DNA of 64,000 nucleotides from Pohlia nutans (GCA_022496805.1 CM040087.1:9126001-9190000), one strand, 5' to 3'; numbered from the stretch's first letter, positions 23,323 through 34,768 are shown. Notes: generated by a model from the sequence alone, not told the origin. Program-made: numbers and translations.

Positions 23323-24703
23323 CTTACAAACAAAACTGAGTATTGATTTGAAACTTTTCCATTCAAACAACCATATCATGAGCATCAATGGGCAAAGTCC
23401 AAAAGTGAATTTGCAAAAGTTGTAGTGTGCGACATATAACACATTACTACCGAAGTTTGAAGAGAAACTCAATTGTGATTTGAAAGAAAATGAATTTCAA
23501 AGTTAGCCATGTCTAAAACTCGGTTTTGTGCGCTACAAGTTGGAAGTACTTTAAATTTTGTGAATTTTTTCTTATAGCTTCAATAAAACTTTTTGTGCCT
23601 TGGCATGTTGGTATACATCGTTTTAGACTGTTGTACGCAAAAATTGAAGGAAGTTGACATTTATAGAATTTAAAATATCGACAATTTGACAAACATGCAA
23701 ATGATGTTGGTTTTCACGATATTTGAATTTTTTTTGGATTTGAGAGTTTGGGACTACATTGGCCATTGTATAGAGAGCATAGGTTGCAATATGACCATTG
23801 TTACATCTTAATGCCTTTACATTTGAAATAGTTGTTGAATAGGCCAATGCGTTCAATTTATATATTGGAGCTATACGATGTAGTTTTTTGGTTTAGGATT
23901 TTTGTACGAAAACTAGAGTTTATGACGCACATAATCAATCCTACAAATCAAAATTAAAAAACATATTATTTTCCATATCATCAAAAAATTCAAAACTGCC
24001 AGAAATTACACTGACTTTCATAAAATTGACAATATTTTGATGATACTGAACACAAAAAAAACAAGTTTTTCTATTGGTTAATTGAGTATGTGCATCATGA
24101 ACCCTAGACTTTGTACAAAAAAGTCAAACCAAAAAACTACATCGTATAGCTCCAATATATAAATTGAACGCATTGGCCTATCCAACAACTATTTCAAATG
24201 TAAAGGCATTAAGATGTAACAATGGTCATATTGCAACCTATGCTCTCTATACAATGGCCAATGTAGTCCTAAACTCTCAAATCCAAAAAATATTCAAATA
24301 TCGTGAAAACCAACATCATTTGCATGTTTGTCAAATTGTCGATATTTTAAATTCTATAAATGTCAACTTCCTTCAATTTTTGCGTACAACAGTCTAAAAC
24401 GATGTATACCAACATGCCAAGGCACAAAAAGTTTTATTGAAGCTATAAGAAAAAATTCACAAAATTTAAAGTACTTCCAACTTGTAGCGCACAAAACCGA
24501 GTTTTAGATGTGGCTAACTTTGAAATTCATTTTCTTTCAAATCACAATTGAGTTTCTCTTCAAACTTCGGTAGTAATGTGTTATATGTCGCACACTACAA
24601 CTTTTGCAAATTCACTTTTGGACTTTGCCCATTGATGCTCATGATATGGTTGTTTGAATGGAAAAGTTTCAAATCAATACTCAGTTTTGCTCGTCATTGT
24701 AAG
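23323..24703. repeat. 1.4-kb inverted repeat (foldback), arms about 620 bp
   Basis: The left arm 23323 to about 23940 is repeated inverted at about 24080-24703, around a spacer of roughly 140 bp. Each arm holds a mirrored 77-codon open frame (23623-23856 minus, 24164-24397 plus) differing at only four residues. That gives a sense of the arm identity rather than evidence for a protein. The outermost bases are CTTACAA and its inverse. No target duplication is evident. Transcription through it would give a very long double-stranded RNA. Confidence 0.85.
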
Positions 24704-24727
24704 TAGACTCGTATACTCGTAGTAAGC

Positions 24728-25252
24728 TAAGGTAGGAAAACCCAAAATGGTGAAAATAAGGTGATTTGACCAGAAGGAATGGAGTTAGAAATTATGTGAA
24801 ATTTTTTTGAGATGAAGAAATGATGAAGAATGCAAGTTGTTTCGTATTTTTATTCCCCGTAAATAATTATCTACAATTTCTCAAAGAGGGAAGTTTGTCA
24901 AACCCCCTTCTTGTATACTAGACTCTTCCTTTTCTACACATAAAAACACCTAAAACGGTTAACTAATATCACAGAAAACCGCACACAAGGCTACTAATTT
25001 TTTTTTAAATTAGTAAATTTTAGTAAATTTTTAGTAATTGTGGTCATGCAAAAATTCTCCATTTTCGGTCTACCACCTCCTTGTTTTACTGCACCGCACA
25101 CAAGGCTACTAATTTTTTTTTAAATTTTAGTAATTTTTAGTAATTGTGGTCATGCAAAAATTCTCCATTTTCGGTCTACCACCTCCCTGTCTTACTGCAA
25201 CTCTAGTGCACGCCTTGAGGGCATTAACCGTTTTTGGTTTTCCTACCTTAAT
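24728..25252. repeat. inverted-repeat-bounded segment with a 115-bp tandem duplication
   Basis: AAGGTAGGAAAACC near 24733 is mirrored by GGTTTTCCTACCTT near 25235. Inside, a unit starting GCACACAAGGCTACTAATTT occurs at 24981-25095 and again at 25096-25198, the second slightly shortened in its AT tract. It is probably a MITE with an internal duplication. Confidence 0.6.
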
Positions 25253-26361
25253 CTACTTATTCACTAGTGATCTCCAACATCCACCCAAGTGAAGAGGATA
25301 CTAGGAATAACTAGTTATCTCCACGTGTTGCTTCTCCCTTCAAAGTAGCTAGAGAATGAGAAACTTGGTTTTTTATTAACCAAACCCACCATCCCATCTT
25401 GACACCCACTTTTGTATTATTGTGAAACTCAGAGGGAAATTTTGAACTTGATGTATGAATAAAAGTTGTACATTATGAATTTTAGGATCTATTCATATGG
25501 TAAGATCTATGATTGCAATCACCAATATTTTTGTATAAAATATGAAACTTAAAATTCAAAACTCTTTTGAAATTTGATTTTCAATATGATATTTACAATT
25601 TATGTATGAATTTTGTTGTAGTAGGTTGAAATGTAATACTTTAAATGAAGTGATTTTTGGAGAATTTTTTGGTTTCTTAATTTTATGAGTTGATTTTTTC
25701 AAAAGCACTTTTGAACTAAAATCAACAATCTCTAATGCAAAAAAAATTAAGATTTCTCTTCTAGATGTTATTTCCTAGGACTCTCGTTGCCTCACCTTCA
25801 TATTGATCTTAAAAAATTTCAAACTTGGTATACATATTCATATTGGTCTTCAAAATTCAAACATGGTAAACATATTCAGTCCTCTTTAAATGTCTAACTT
25901 TTGCAAAAATAACAAACTTTGAGCGTAATTTTTTTCCCTTGTAGATATTGAAATTGATTAAGCTTTCCAAAATTAAAATTTGAAAATAAGTTCACTGATT
26001 TTCCTCTAAAGACCTTGAAGTGACAAAATCTCAAATTGTCACAATTTTGAGTATCTGCCGAGAATTGATTCTTTTTGGTTTTAATCAAAAAACTGTTAGC
26101 TCTAACTTGAACAAGCTAACCGCCACTAAAAACCAATGTTATTGACCTATCATAATTCATTCTAAGTGAAAACGACCAAATATGTATTTTTTATGAATTT
26201 TCTAAGATATTTCTTATAAATTGATTATAAAAGATTTAATAGCATTATTCCAAAATTTAAATGTATAGATATTGTCTTATTGTTGTGCTCTACATGTATT
26301 TAAAGATTTTAACTCTTAAAACTTGAGTAAGATAGACATTACAACACATTTAGCATCTTAA
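25253..26361. other. AT-rich intergenic DNA with a family B fragment
   Basis: No gene is seen. From about 25440 to 25745 the text (AACTTGATGTATGAATAAAA and following) resembles the interior of the TTAA family B element at 35717-36285, so a decayed, end-less copy is likely. Confidence 0.45.
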
Positions 26362-26851
26362 CCCCTAAAAGCCCGAGGGGTATTGGACAAAACATAAATG
26401 TGTTATAATATGTGCCTTCTATATGTTTGGTGAAGTTTGGTTCAATGGACAAAATGTAGGGCATCATCTCTACAAATCATCCGTATATTCAAACTTTCAA
26501 AAATAATTTTAGATAAATTTTTAATGAATTTAAACCCTTTGAAAATTTGAATAAATTATAATTTTCAATTATAGAGTTCAAAATTTAGTATGATTGGTTA
26601 AAGTTGGGCTATCTGTTGTAAACTTCAAAGAAGCAAAAGAAATGATGGACAATGTTGAGGTGATCCACTTTGAAAAGTTCTCCCGGGTGGAGTTTAACTT
26701 GGATTGCCATAATTGAAATCGGCTTGGAAAGTAGACTTGATGTTGTATTTTAAAATATTTTAAATTAAATTAAATTTTTATTTATTTTTGTTCGGGGCAA
26801 CCCGTTAGATTCGGATAGCAATTAGAAAATGGTCGTTTGAGCGCTGAAGGG
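26362..26851 (+). mobile_element. TTAA-flanked MITE, family A, copy 2
   Basis: TTAA at 26358-26361 and 26852-26855 brackets a 490-bp element starting CCCCTAAAAGCCCGAGG. The interior is the inverse of 4471-5012, with shared blocks such as GTGTTATAATATGTGCCTTC. It is non-coding. Confidence 0.75.
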
Positions 26852-27208
26852 TTAAGAAATATATTACCTCCAAAAATGCGTGTTCTACAGGTAGTCCACA
26901 CTCTTGGTTTAGTACCCCTTCAATAATATTGCTTGTGTTATTACATATGAGTTGTTATGAATTGTATACACTAAAAAGTGAAATTAGGTTGCCTGAAAAA
27001 TTAGGTTGCCTTACCCCTAGAAAGTTACTTCATAACCCATCAAAGTCAACAAACATTTCCATAGATATTTCCATTTGTACACATACACAAGGAGGTTTGT
27101 GAGTCCCAATTACAACAATATCTAATTCAAAAGTAGTGCATTCTTGTAGAATAACAATAAATATTTATATAATGTCAAATGCTGAGAAATTAGTGAAAAA
27201 CAACCTAA

Positions 27209-27265
27209 TTTCACTATTTAGGCTAATGTTGTTATGTTTAGACAACATTAGCCTAAATAGTGAAA
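27209..27265. repeat. perfect 24-bp hairpin with 9-nt loop
   Basis: Bases 27209-27232 are exactly mirrored at 27242-27265 around a 9-nt loop. It lies about 110 bp from the tRNA-Val gene. It could be a small inverted duplication, a MITE remnant or a small-RNA hairpin; nothing indicates transcription. Confidence 0.7.
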
Positions 27266-27374
27266 TGACATCAAATTGACAAATGACATCACTACACACA
27301 TAGATGCCACTTCAATATAGGGGCCAAAGGCTAAAGCGGGTGAAAAAAGTCCGATGAAGCAAAAAAAATTCTAA

Positions 27375-27448
27375 TGTTTTCGCCCGGGTTCGAACCGGAG
27401 ACCTTCAGTGTGTTAGACTGATGTGATAACCAACTACACCACGAAAAC
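27375..27448 (-). tRNA. tRNA-Val (AAC)
   Basis: The minus strand folds into a full cloverleaf of 74 nt including the discriminator A. The acceptor stem is GTTTTCG/CGAAAAC, the D arm is GTGTAGTTGGTTATCAC, the anticodon stem is TCAGT/ACTGA with loop CTAACAC, and the T arm holds TTCGAAC. The anticodon AAC reads Val codons. There is no intron and CCA is not encoded, as expected for a nuclear tRNA. The A and B boxes are intact, so it is probably functional. Confidence 0.95.
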
Positions 27449-28547
27449 TCACTGACCAACCGCTCTGAAGCTATGCACACTGACTGCCGTTGTTAATTAT
27501 ATAGTTTTCTGATAATGACATGGACAAGGAAATACACAATTACAATAAAGAAGTGTTTGTGAATGAACTAGGGTTTGGGGAATTAGGTCAGTTTACCTGT
27601 ATTGGACTTTTTGAATCATGGTGACAAGATTATTCAACCCACATATTATGCAATCAACACTGTAGAAAGCAGCCACATCAAGTTTTTTTAAAACAAAACC
27701 AAAGTTTCTAGAAGATTCAAGGGAGGTCCTTCGCATTCAATGGTTTCATCGACCACGCTATGACCATTTAGTCCCAGGTTTAGGGGAAAGACGGGCCCTA
27801 AAAAGATCACAAAAACACAGGCTCGGGAAGGCAAGTAGAATTCAAAGACATACCGGTATTTTGAGATCCCCACACAAAGGACAAGATGCTCTTTGGTTTC
27901 CAGGCCGAAAGCTACACCATTTGTCATGTGATATTCATCTCCAAGGCCCGCATCATCGGAGACCCAACAATGGAAGAAAGAAGCAGATCAAGGCCACAAG
28001 ATCTAATTCTGGGTTGGTACATGAATTCGATACAGCAGGTAAAACACTCTTCCAGCCTTGCTAACCAACACTGCTAAGAACCATAATATTAAGAGCACTT
28101 TCATCCTCATATGAAGGGTGACCTGTGTCCTCCGACAGAACAAAATTAAACGAGGTTCTCAGAATTAAAGGCAGTTTACGAACAATGGTGAGCTCCACTT
28201 GTCAACAATCTACATGACAAGAGAGAACTATAAACTTGTCCCACTGTAGCTTTAGTTCCAGAGACTACACCTCAGATCTATAAAGCAATGATCTCCAAGA
28301 CCTTGTTGAAAAAATACTATGGTACAAGGAGACAATCAGAAAATGGGCCTGATCTTTCATCGATCATCCAAGTATTGGACCACCTTCTACCACCACCTTC
28401 TGCAATTCCAGGCTCAGTCCAGTATAGTACCTCTGCTGAACTCCTCAAATATACGGCCCATGCTTGAGAGATAATCAAAGAGACAGGAAAACCTCCTGAA
28501 CTGGAGCAGCAGAGACGATCTAATAGAAAGAAACGAAAAAAATGTTG
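27449..28547. other. intergenic DNA and KEA 3' flank
   Basis: No gene is supported between the tRNA and the KEA stop. The side nearest KEA presumably holds its 3' UTR. Short open frames here show no family features. Confidence 0.4.
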
Positions 28548-30428
28548 TTATACAGAACAAACCTTCAGCGATGTTGCTGATGAATTCAACATAGACTTGG
28601 GTGGGCTGCCGTTTCGTTTCTCAGTGATCTCAATTTGGCTTGCGTCCGGAGGCAACAAGTGTAATACCGAACCAAGGTGGAGCACTGCAGGGATCGCTCT
28701 GAACAGCAGTGGTGTAGTAACAAGACTAAGAGCCGTGGTCCCGAGTAACAGCAAGTATAGCTTCTTCTGAATAAGGTGAAGATTGGAAGCCCGGCTCAAG
28801 AGTACAAACGCGAATTCTCCGATTTGAGCCAGAGACATCCCCACCAGGAAAGCATTTTTGTTGCTGTAACCGAAAGCTCGGACTACCAACGTGATCACGA
28901 TGGTCTTGGAGGTGATGACAAGAATGAGAGACGATAGCAGGATGTCCATGTGAGTCCACAAAAACTGGACATTGATTAACATCCCGATGCTCGCGAGAAA
29001 CAGGGACGCAAAAAGGTTTCGGATTGGATCCACCTGCTCCAGTGTGTGCTCGGCAAGATCCGTGGTCGAAATCATCACCCCCGCGACAAAGGCTCCCAGC
29101 TCCAAACTCAGCCCCAGCTTGTCACTTATCCACGCGATCAGCAAGCAGAAGGCTACTGCAGTGAGCTGGTAGAGCTCATTCGTTTGTCTGGAGAGTCGAA
29201 CCATAAGCTTCAAGAACTGAGGAACAAGCGTGCGTGCCAAGACAGCAGCCGTGAGAAGGAAAAGGGCCAGCACAAACAACGAGCGAGACATCGACAGAAG
29301 GCCCGAAACAACAGTTCCGCTGCCACCGAGCACTGGGAGCAGAGCAAACAGCAAGCCAACACAGCAGTCCTGAAGGATGAGGGTTCCAATGGTCACTTGG
29401 CCATGAAGGGAGTTTGTGGTGTTCCGGTCCATGAGAAACTTCAGCACCACGGCTGTCGACGACATCGACAGAAACGCCCCAACGAATATGCCCTCTGAAG
29501 ACCTGGCTCCGCAAAACACAGCAGTGATGGCACTCAGGCACATGAAAAGGGCAATCTGCAGAAAACCTCCGAAGATAGCCACTGCTCTCACCAACCGCAA
29601 CTTCGTAGTCGAAAACTCAAGCCCCAAAGCAAAGAGAAGAAACACGACACCAAATTGGGCCACGGTCTCTACCTGTACAAGCTCACTCACAAGGTCCAGT
29701 CCACCCGGGCCAATCGCAGATCCTGCCAATAAATACCCCGTAATCACAGGTTGGCCAAGACAAGCAAAAAGTATGCCACCCCCGGCTGCTGATACAATGA
29801 CGATCACCAGATCTGAAATGAACCTCACGTCCTGTTGCAGCACCATGGACGACTCCCTTGGGTTGGATATCACAAACACGTTATCCTTCTTGTCGATCAA
29901 GCGGGGCGTCTCCTCTGCACCAGATTCACCCGAGTCCATATTGATCAGATCCTGCAACTGGAAAGATTTCGATGTTCCGTTTTGATGCTCTTGAGTGTCG
30001 TTCTTTTTGGGCTTATCATGCGTGACTCTGGCTACGGTTTCCAACACTGCTTGTTGGTCATTGACACTGTTGTTGAAACTGCTCCCAACCAAACCCTCGT
30101 TCGCTTCCTGAGGATCCTCCTTGTCGGGAAACTCCTTGTCCAACAGCTTGTCAAACGCCTCAGCGATGCTTCCTTCCCTTGAATTCGGCGCTGTTGCATT
30201 CGCCTTGGTTGCATTCAACTCCGCTTCTTTCTTCTTCTCTTCCGCAAAGTCCACATAATCTTCTCTTTCCGCCCTCACCGCCACAAGAATCTGCTCCGTT
30301 ACCAGGACTAACCCTAAAACACACCACAGGGCGTACCATCCGATCCTCAAGCTCTGTTTCTGGAACCTCAGGCTTTTCCTTCCCGCGCGGCCCATTGCAA
30401 CAACAGCTGTGTATTTCAGATCCTGCAT
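28548..30428 (-). CDS. KEA: KEA4/5/6-type K+ efflux antiporter, single exon
   Basis: One uninterrupted frame of 626 residues. Residues 31-52 form a hydrophobic signal-anchor or signal peptide. About 53-200 is a charged segment rich in Glu, Lys and Asn. From about 203 onward lies a CPA2-type Na+/H+-exchanger domain with many membrane segments. Conserved stretches include GQPVITGYLLAG (225-236), FALGLEFS (266-273), the STAVVLKFL helix, LQD (352-354), LGAFVAGVMIS and FASLFLASIGM. There is no C-terminal KTN/RCK nucleotide-binding domain, which points to the KEA4-6 group; in Arabidopsis these exchange K+ for H+ in endomembranes. The angiosperm genes have many introns, so a single-exon copy is unusual. 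The last codons could hide a donor (AAG then GTTTGT), so a short 3' exon cannot be excluded. Met12 is an alternative start. Confidence 0.9.
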   Translation of the reverse strand: MQDLKYTAVVAMGRAGRKSLRFQKQSLRIGWYALWCVLGLVLVTEQILVAVRAEREDYVDFAEEKKKEAELNATKANATAPNSREGSIAEAFDKLLDKEFPDKEDPQEANEGLVGSSFNNSVNDQQAVLETVARVTHDKPKKNDTQEHQNGTSKSFQLQDLINMDSGESGAEETPRLIDKKDNVFVISNPRESSMVLQQDVRFISDLVIVIVSAAGGGILFACLGQPVITGYLLAGSAIGPGGLDLVSELVQVETVAQFGVVFLLFALGLEFSTTKLRLVRAVAIFGGFLQIALFMCLSAITAVFCGARSSEGIFVGAFLSMSSTAVVLKFLMDRNTTNSLHGQVTIGTLILQDCCVGLLFALLPVLGGSGTVVSGLLSMSRSLFVLALFLLTAAVLARTLVPQFLKLMVRLSRQTNELYQLTAVAFCLLIAWISDKLGLSLELGAFVAGVMISTTDLAEHTLEQVDPIRNLFASLFLASIGMLINVQFLWTHMDILLSSLILVITSKTIVITLVVRAFGYSNKNAFLVGMSLAQIGEFAFVLLSRASNLHLIQKKLYLLLLGTTALSLVTTPLLFRAIPAVLHLGSVLHLLPPDASQIEITEKRNGSPPKSMLNSSATSLKVCSV

Positions 30429-31400
30429 ACAGCCTTCCCTTCACCTGTTCACCATTCCACTGCAGTTAAAATCTATGGACTTATTACATAGGAGTCATCT
30501 GAATTTCAGAAAGATCTTTCAGGTGACTAAAAAAAAGTTAGAGCTCTAAAGCATGCACAAGAAACGAACCAAAAACAGGCAGAATCTCTCAAAACCATAC
30601 GCGAGGAACTTAAACGTAACCACGACCTAACCACACACACACACATTGTCCATTGCAATATCACCAAAAATGTTGATTTCAAGAATCGATAAACACAGAG
30701 GTGCCTTGCTCGTTTCTTATTTCACCCCGATAATGTAAACCAATCTCAATCGATCTTTCCAGCTCGTAGGAGCAAAACCTCAACACAATAATGTCACCGT
30801 AAAGAACCACCAAAAAGCCTACGATGGAACAATCTACACTCAAACCTTTTTAATCTTTCTCACTAACACATCTCACTATGACATAGTTTGAACGTGTCAA
30901 AAGAGAGCTACAATCAATGCTGGCGTGGTCATAATATTCCACAAGGACAGTCGGTTTGAGTGTCGGTACATTCCCACACGAAAGTACTCCGCACGATCCC
31001 ACGATACGGACTAACACGCGCACTTGAATTCCTGAAGAGCTTTAATCTTCCGCAAGGAAAAAACGAAAGGAGCGATTTGCTTACCCTATCGTCCAGCCAT
31101 AGCTACCCCCGAAGCTCTTCCGCATCCCGGATTTTCAAAAGCAGAGCTCATGGCTGCAACCGAGGCTCCCTCGCAAAATAACACCTCCTGCGCCACAACT
31201 CCAAACTCGAAACTGTACGACAAACTCTCAAAACTCCATCAGGGAATAGTGCACGCACAGCAGATCTGGGAGGAACCCTAGAGTAGAGGACGACAGTTCC
31301 GTGGCCGGAACCGTCGAGGAGACTGCTTCCTTTCTTTTTCATTTTTTCATGGGAGTGCGATAGGTGATCTGAAAATTGAAACTTGAAATACCGTAGTTTA
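30429..31400 (-). other. KEA upstream region
   Basis: This is the presumed promoter and 5' leader of KEA. An (AC)n run lies near 30630. No further exon or other gene is recognised. Confidence 0.4.
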
Positions 31401-31622
31401 CTACACTAAATAGGTAGATTAGTGTTAGATAATTATTAGATTTGAAAATACTATAGATTTTTACTCTCAACAAAAAAAATTACCAAAGACATTGATTCCA
31501 ATATTATTGAAAGATCCCCATCTTGACCAATATAGAGGGTAAAAAAATTGGTCAACGGTAAAAACTTACAACATGTTTATGTAAATTAGTGTATCTAACA
31601 CTAATCTACCTATTTAGTGTAG
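31401..31622. mobile_element. MITE-like element with 31-bp perfect inverted repeats
   Basis: Bases 31401-31431 (CTACACTAAATAGG...) are exactly mirrored at 31592-31622. The element is 222 bp, AT-rich and non-coding. Flanking bases (TA left, CA right) do not give a clean duplication, so the superfamily is open. Confidence 0.75.
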
Positions 31623-32005
31623 CAGGTTAGGCACCTTTCTGCCTAATATTTAATTATTTTTAAAAATAGATTTAGGCAAAACTAAATATTCTTCAAGATT
31701 TGTTTATTCCCCATACAAAAAATAATTCTTGAAAAATAATTTCCCAAAATTTTAGGCATTTATTTTCAGAATTATTTTCTGCCAAACTTGCTAGTAAACT
31801 ATGGTATAAAGAATTTTCTGGGCCATTAACAATTACTTTTTTACAACAAATACATAACTTTCTATGAAGATCTTAGCTATTGTATACATACCAATGATAA
31901 TGGAATATTACGGTAATATACTCTACTTTTTACCAAAATTTTCTTATAGCAACACAAATTTTCAAATAGCATGTAGCCACAAAAGAATTTGTTAGTGTTA
32001 AAAAT

Positions 32006-32368
32006 TGAAGGCACCACGGGCCTTGGCTTGGTGGTTGGGGCTCATGGCCCCCAATGAGGAGGTTGTGGGTTCTATTCCCCATGCCGGCGTGGTGCTCACC
32101 ACCATAGTCCACCCAACTGTGGTGGGGGGTCCTTGGACCTTGTTGTATGGGTACCTCAAAGCCCTTTGGGGGGATACCATGTCCGGTATCTTCAAGGCAC
32201 TAGTGGCTAGATAGGTAGTAGCATAGTGTGTCACTATAGTGTCCATTCTCGAAAGGGGAGAGTAGTATTGTCCCAATTTCCCCTTGTTCGGTGGGCATCG
32301 GATCATTGGCATTACGAACGGACACTTCATTCACGCCGGCCTAAAGGGACCGGAGTTTCTATCTATCT
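32006..32368 (+). mobile_element. complete tRNA-derived SINE
   Basis: A 363-bp element flanked by GTTAAAAAT on both sides (31997-32005 and 32369-32377). The head has an A box (TGGCTTGGTGGTTGG, from about 32024) and a B box (GGTTCTATTCC, 32068-32078) at tRNA spacing. The body carries no known gene. The tail ends in ATCTATCTATCT rather than poly-A. Truncated relatives lie at 16624 (plus), 34632 (minus) and 63001 (minus). The length of the duplication suggests recent insertion by a LINE-type machinery. Confidence 0.9.
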
Positions 32369-32982
32369 GTTAAAAATAGTCCTTGTTCTAAAAGTTCCCT
32401 CCAACACCGAGATAATAAATTCTCCAATGTACCCATGGTGAACATTTCTGCAGGGATGCCATTGGCCAACTTTAGCTTTCCAAAAAAATACAATTGGATT
32501 TACTTTTTACTTTTTTTTCAAGAATATTTTTGAGCTGGGCAACCCCTCCAAAGTGACATTTATAGCAGGTCCTATTTAGAGGACGACAGTTCATGCGCTG
32601 GAAAAGTCGAGGAGACAGGAGCAACTATTCCCTTCATCATTGATTTATGATTGGGCGACTATGGCTATTGTGGTCCAATTATTTTATCCTGTTTTCAAAT
32701 TTTTGATTTTCTTGGGTGGTATTTGTGGTCCAATTTTGTGAAGACGTTTTTCAATTTGTGCCAAAAAAGAAATTTGTGAACACGTTTCCGGTAAGTAGTT
32801 GGCTTTTCTATATCATTCTTATATATGACTTCTGACTCTTGTTTGTGCTATTTTCAGGTGGGTCATTTTGTGCCGTGTACTTACTGTACCACCCTTTGTG
32901 GTACAATCGAATTGACTGAATGGGTCGTATGTAGTAACGGTATACACAGGGACGGTAATAATACATTTTGGAGTATACTGTA

Positions 32983-33965
32983 CAGTACCCACTAACAAGT
33001 TTACGTTCACAGCAGTCATTCTGCAGAAACAAGGCACATATCTCCAATTTCAAATTGCCACCATTTGCTCAAAAATGATCCAAATCATAAACCGCAAAGT
33101 GCGTTAGAGAGATAATGAAATCTACTTTACTAATATATTAGGCATTTCCAAAAAAACTTATAGAATTATATGTAAATATAGCATTTTTTGACAAACTATC
33201 TACCATCTTGTGCTACCACCATTAGCTTCGATTACAACCTTCATACGGTGAGGCATGCTAGCAAGGAGAACTTCAATCATCTCTAAAGACACCTCTTCTC
33301 ATGCCCTTTGAATGGTGTTGACTAATTCTTCTTTGTTTTGCTGTAGCTCTTCCTTTTGGATAGTATTTTTCACAATCTTACAAATTCGAGTGAATTTTTG
33401 AGTGAGTATCTTACAAATTTGAGTGACAATCTTACAATTTGAGTGAATTCTTTTCTTTCAGTTGATGTTATGCCCACCAAAATCCTAAAGAAGCAATGAA
33501 TCCTTCCAATTCTACTATTTGTGCAAAGTTGCAAGCTCAAGAAACAAAACCACTAGAATTGCAACTACTCACCAAAAACACACACAATGTATCCACAAGC
33601 TACCACAATGCTTGAACGAAGTATGTTTTTTGTTGAAAGGTTGTTGGAGATCCATATATGAAGCTCAAACTCACAAAAATCTGAAGTGTGTTGGCTCAAG
33701 AAGCATGGATGTTGTCTTCACGGTGTAGGAGCTACAAACACAACTTGGAGTGAAATTAATGCAATCTGATTTTTCTTAGACACATGGTTCAAATTTGCAT
33801 ACTTATGACACCTAGAATGTAGTTAACTTGTTTCTAAACAATCATGTGGTAGTTTCGTGAAGTTTGGAGTTGTAAATTGGGAGATATGATTTTTCAAAGT
33901 TACACTTTTTTTTCACTGGCACTTGGAGTTCGAAAATGTGAACGTAAACTTGTTGGTGGGTACTG
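32983..33965 (-). mobile_element. Tc1/mariner element, degenerate
   Basis: The inverted ends CAGTACCCACTAACAAG (32983) and CTTGTTGGTGGGTACTG (ending 33965) continue for about 30 bp with one mismatch or gap, and TA flanks both. The 983-bp span fits one small transposase gene, of which only the C-terminal part at 33200-33364 is still recognisable. Confidence 0.8.
33200..33364 (-). pseudogene. Tc1/mariner transposase C-terminal remnant
   Basis: On the minus strand a frame ends EVSLEMIEVLLASMPHRMK followed by VVIEANGGSTRW and a stop at 33200-33202. The pattern SMPxR-x3-VI-x3-GG-x-T is the classic C-terminus of Tc1-type DDE transposases. Ten residues earlier a TGA replaces a likely Trp codon, so the gene is dead. 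No confident catalytic acidic residues could be read further upstream. The element's inverted repeats enclose it. Confidence 0.75.
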
Positions 33966-34243
33966 TACAGTATAACATTCCGTATGGCTCTCTACAGTAG
34001 ATGGTGTGGAATATTCTACACCCAACAGTAGCTAAGTGGACATGTGGAGGCTCAAGGTGATGAGCAGAGTGCATGAAAAAGAGGCAGTGGGCATGAAAGC
34101 TACTGAATGTTATGAGTGAGGATAAAAAGATTCTGAAGCTCTTCATAAATGAGGAGATTCGAGTCAACCAACCTATAGTTATAAATTGACCAGTCATTTG
34201 ATTGGTTGAATTTCCAAACTTCAGGAACGAAAAGAAAAAAATG

Positions 34244-34262
34244 GTTTAGGGTTTAGGGTTTG
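34244..34262. repeat. short interstitial telomere-like repeat
   Basis: Two to three tandem copies of the plant telomeric heptamer TTTAGGG. This is short enough to be chance or a repair scar. Confidence 0.5.
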
Positions 34263-34631
34263 TGAGGTGCTTGGATGCACCGTTTTGAAGTTTTCTTGCT
34301 CCCCATTAGTCCACTACCAAAGTGTCCCAAGTAGTGAGTTCCGCATCGAGATTACTAATGGCCTAGTGGTGAGTTGAACATCAACTAAGGGCGGTTAGTA
34401 TTGCTAACAAGTAGTGTGGTCACGGGGCACTTTGAAATTTTTGAAAGTTCCATCCCATGTCATCAAATGATATGCTTGGTTGTCTCGTGGGAGTTAAATG
34501 TAAGAATTACGGGATGTTGGGTCTTGGGACGAGTATAGGATTTAGTATTGTGTGTGCGTGGCATACGCAATATTAACAAGTCATGTTTGTTGTCACTAAT
34601 GAAGTGAGTCATTCATACACGTATAGATAGA

Positions 34632-34768
34632 AGCTCCGACCCAAAAAACCAAGCCGGCGTGAGTAAAGTGTCTGTTTGTAATGCCAATGACCCGGTGCCC
34701 ACCGGACAAGGGGACATTGGAACAATATTACTCTCTTCTTTCAAGGATGGACACTATAGTAACCGAAA
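34632..34768 (-). mobile_element. SINE 3' domain, truncated copy
   Basis: Inverse match to 32228-32345 of the complete SINE: GCCGGCGTGAGTAAAGTGTC, TAATGCCAATGA, GTGCCCACCGGACAAGGGGA and TATTACTCTC. The head is missing. Nearby text ends with a TTAA/CCCCTAAAGG signature at 34874. Confidence 0.65.

Noticed and set aside
29046..30469. Frames of 90-190 codons opposite or overlapping the KEA gene
   Set aside because: They are shadows of a well-supported membrane-protein frame and show no independent motif.
34244..34262. Telomere or chromosome end
   Set aside because: Only two to three heptamers, surrounded by ordinary interspersed DNA.
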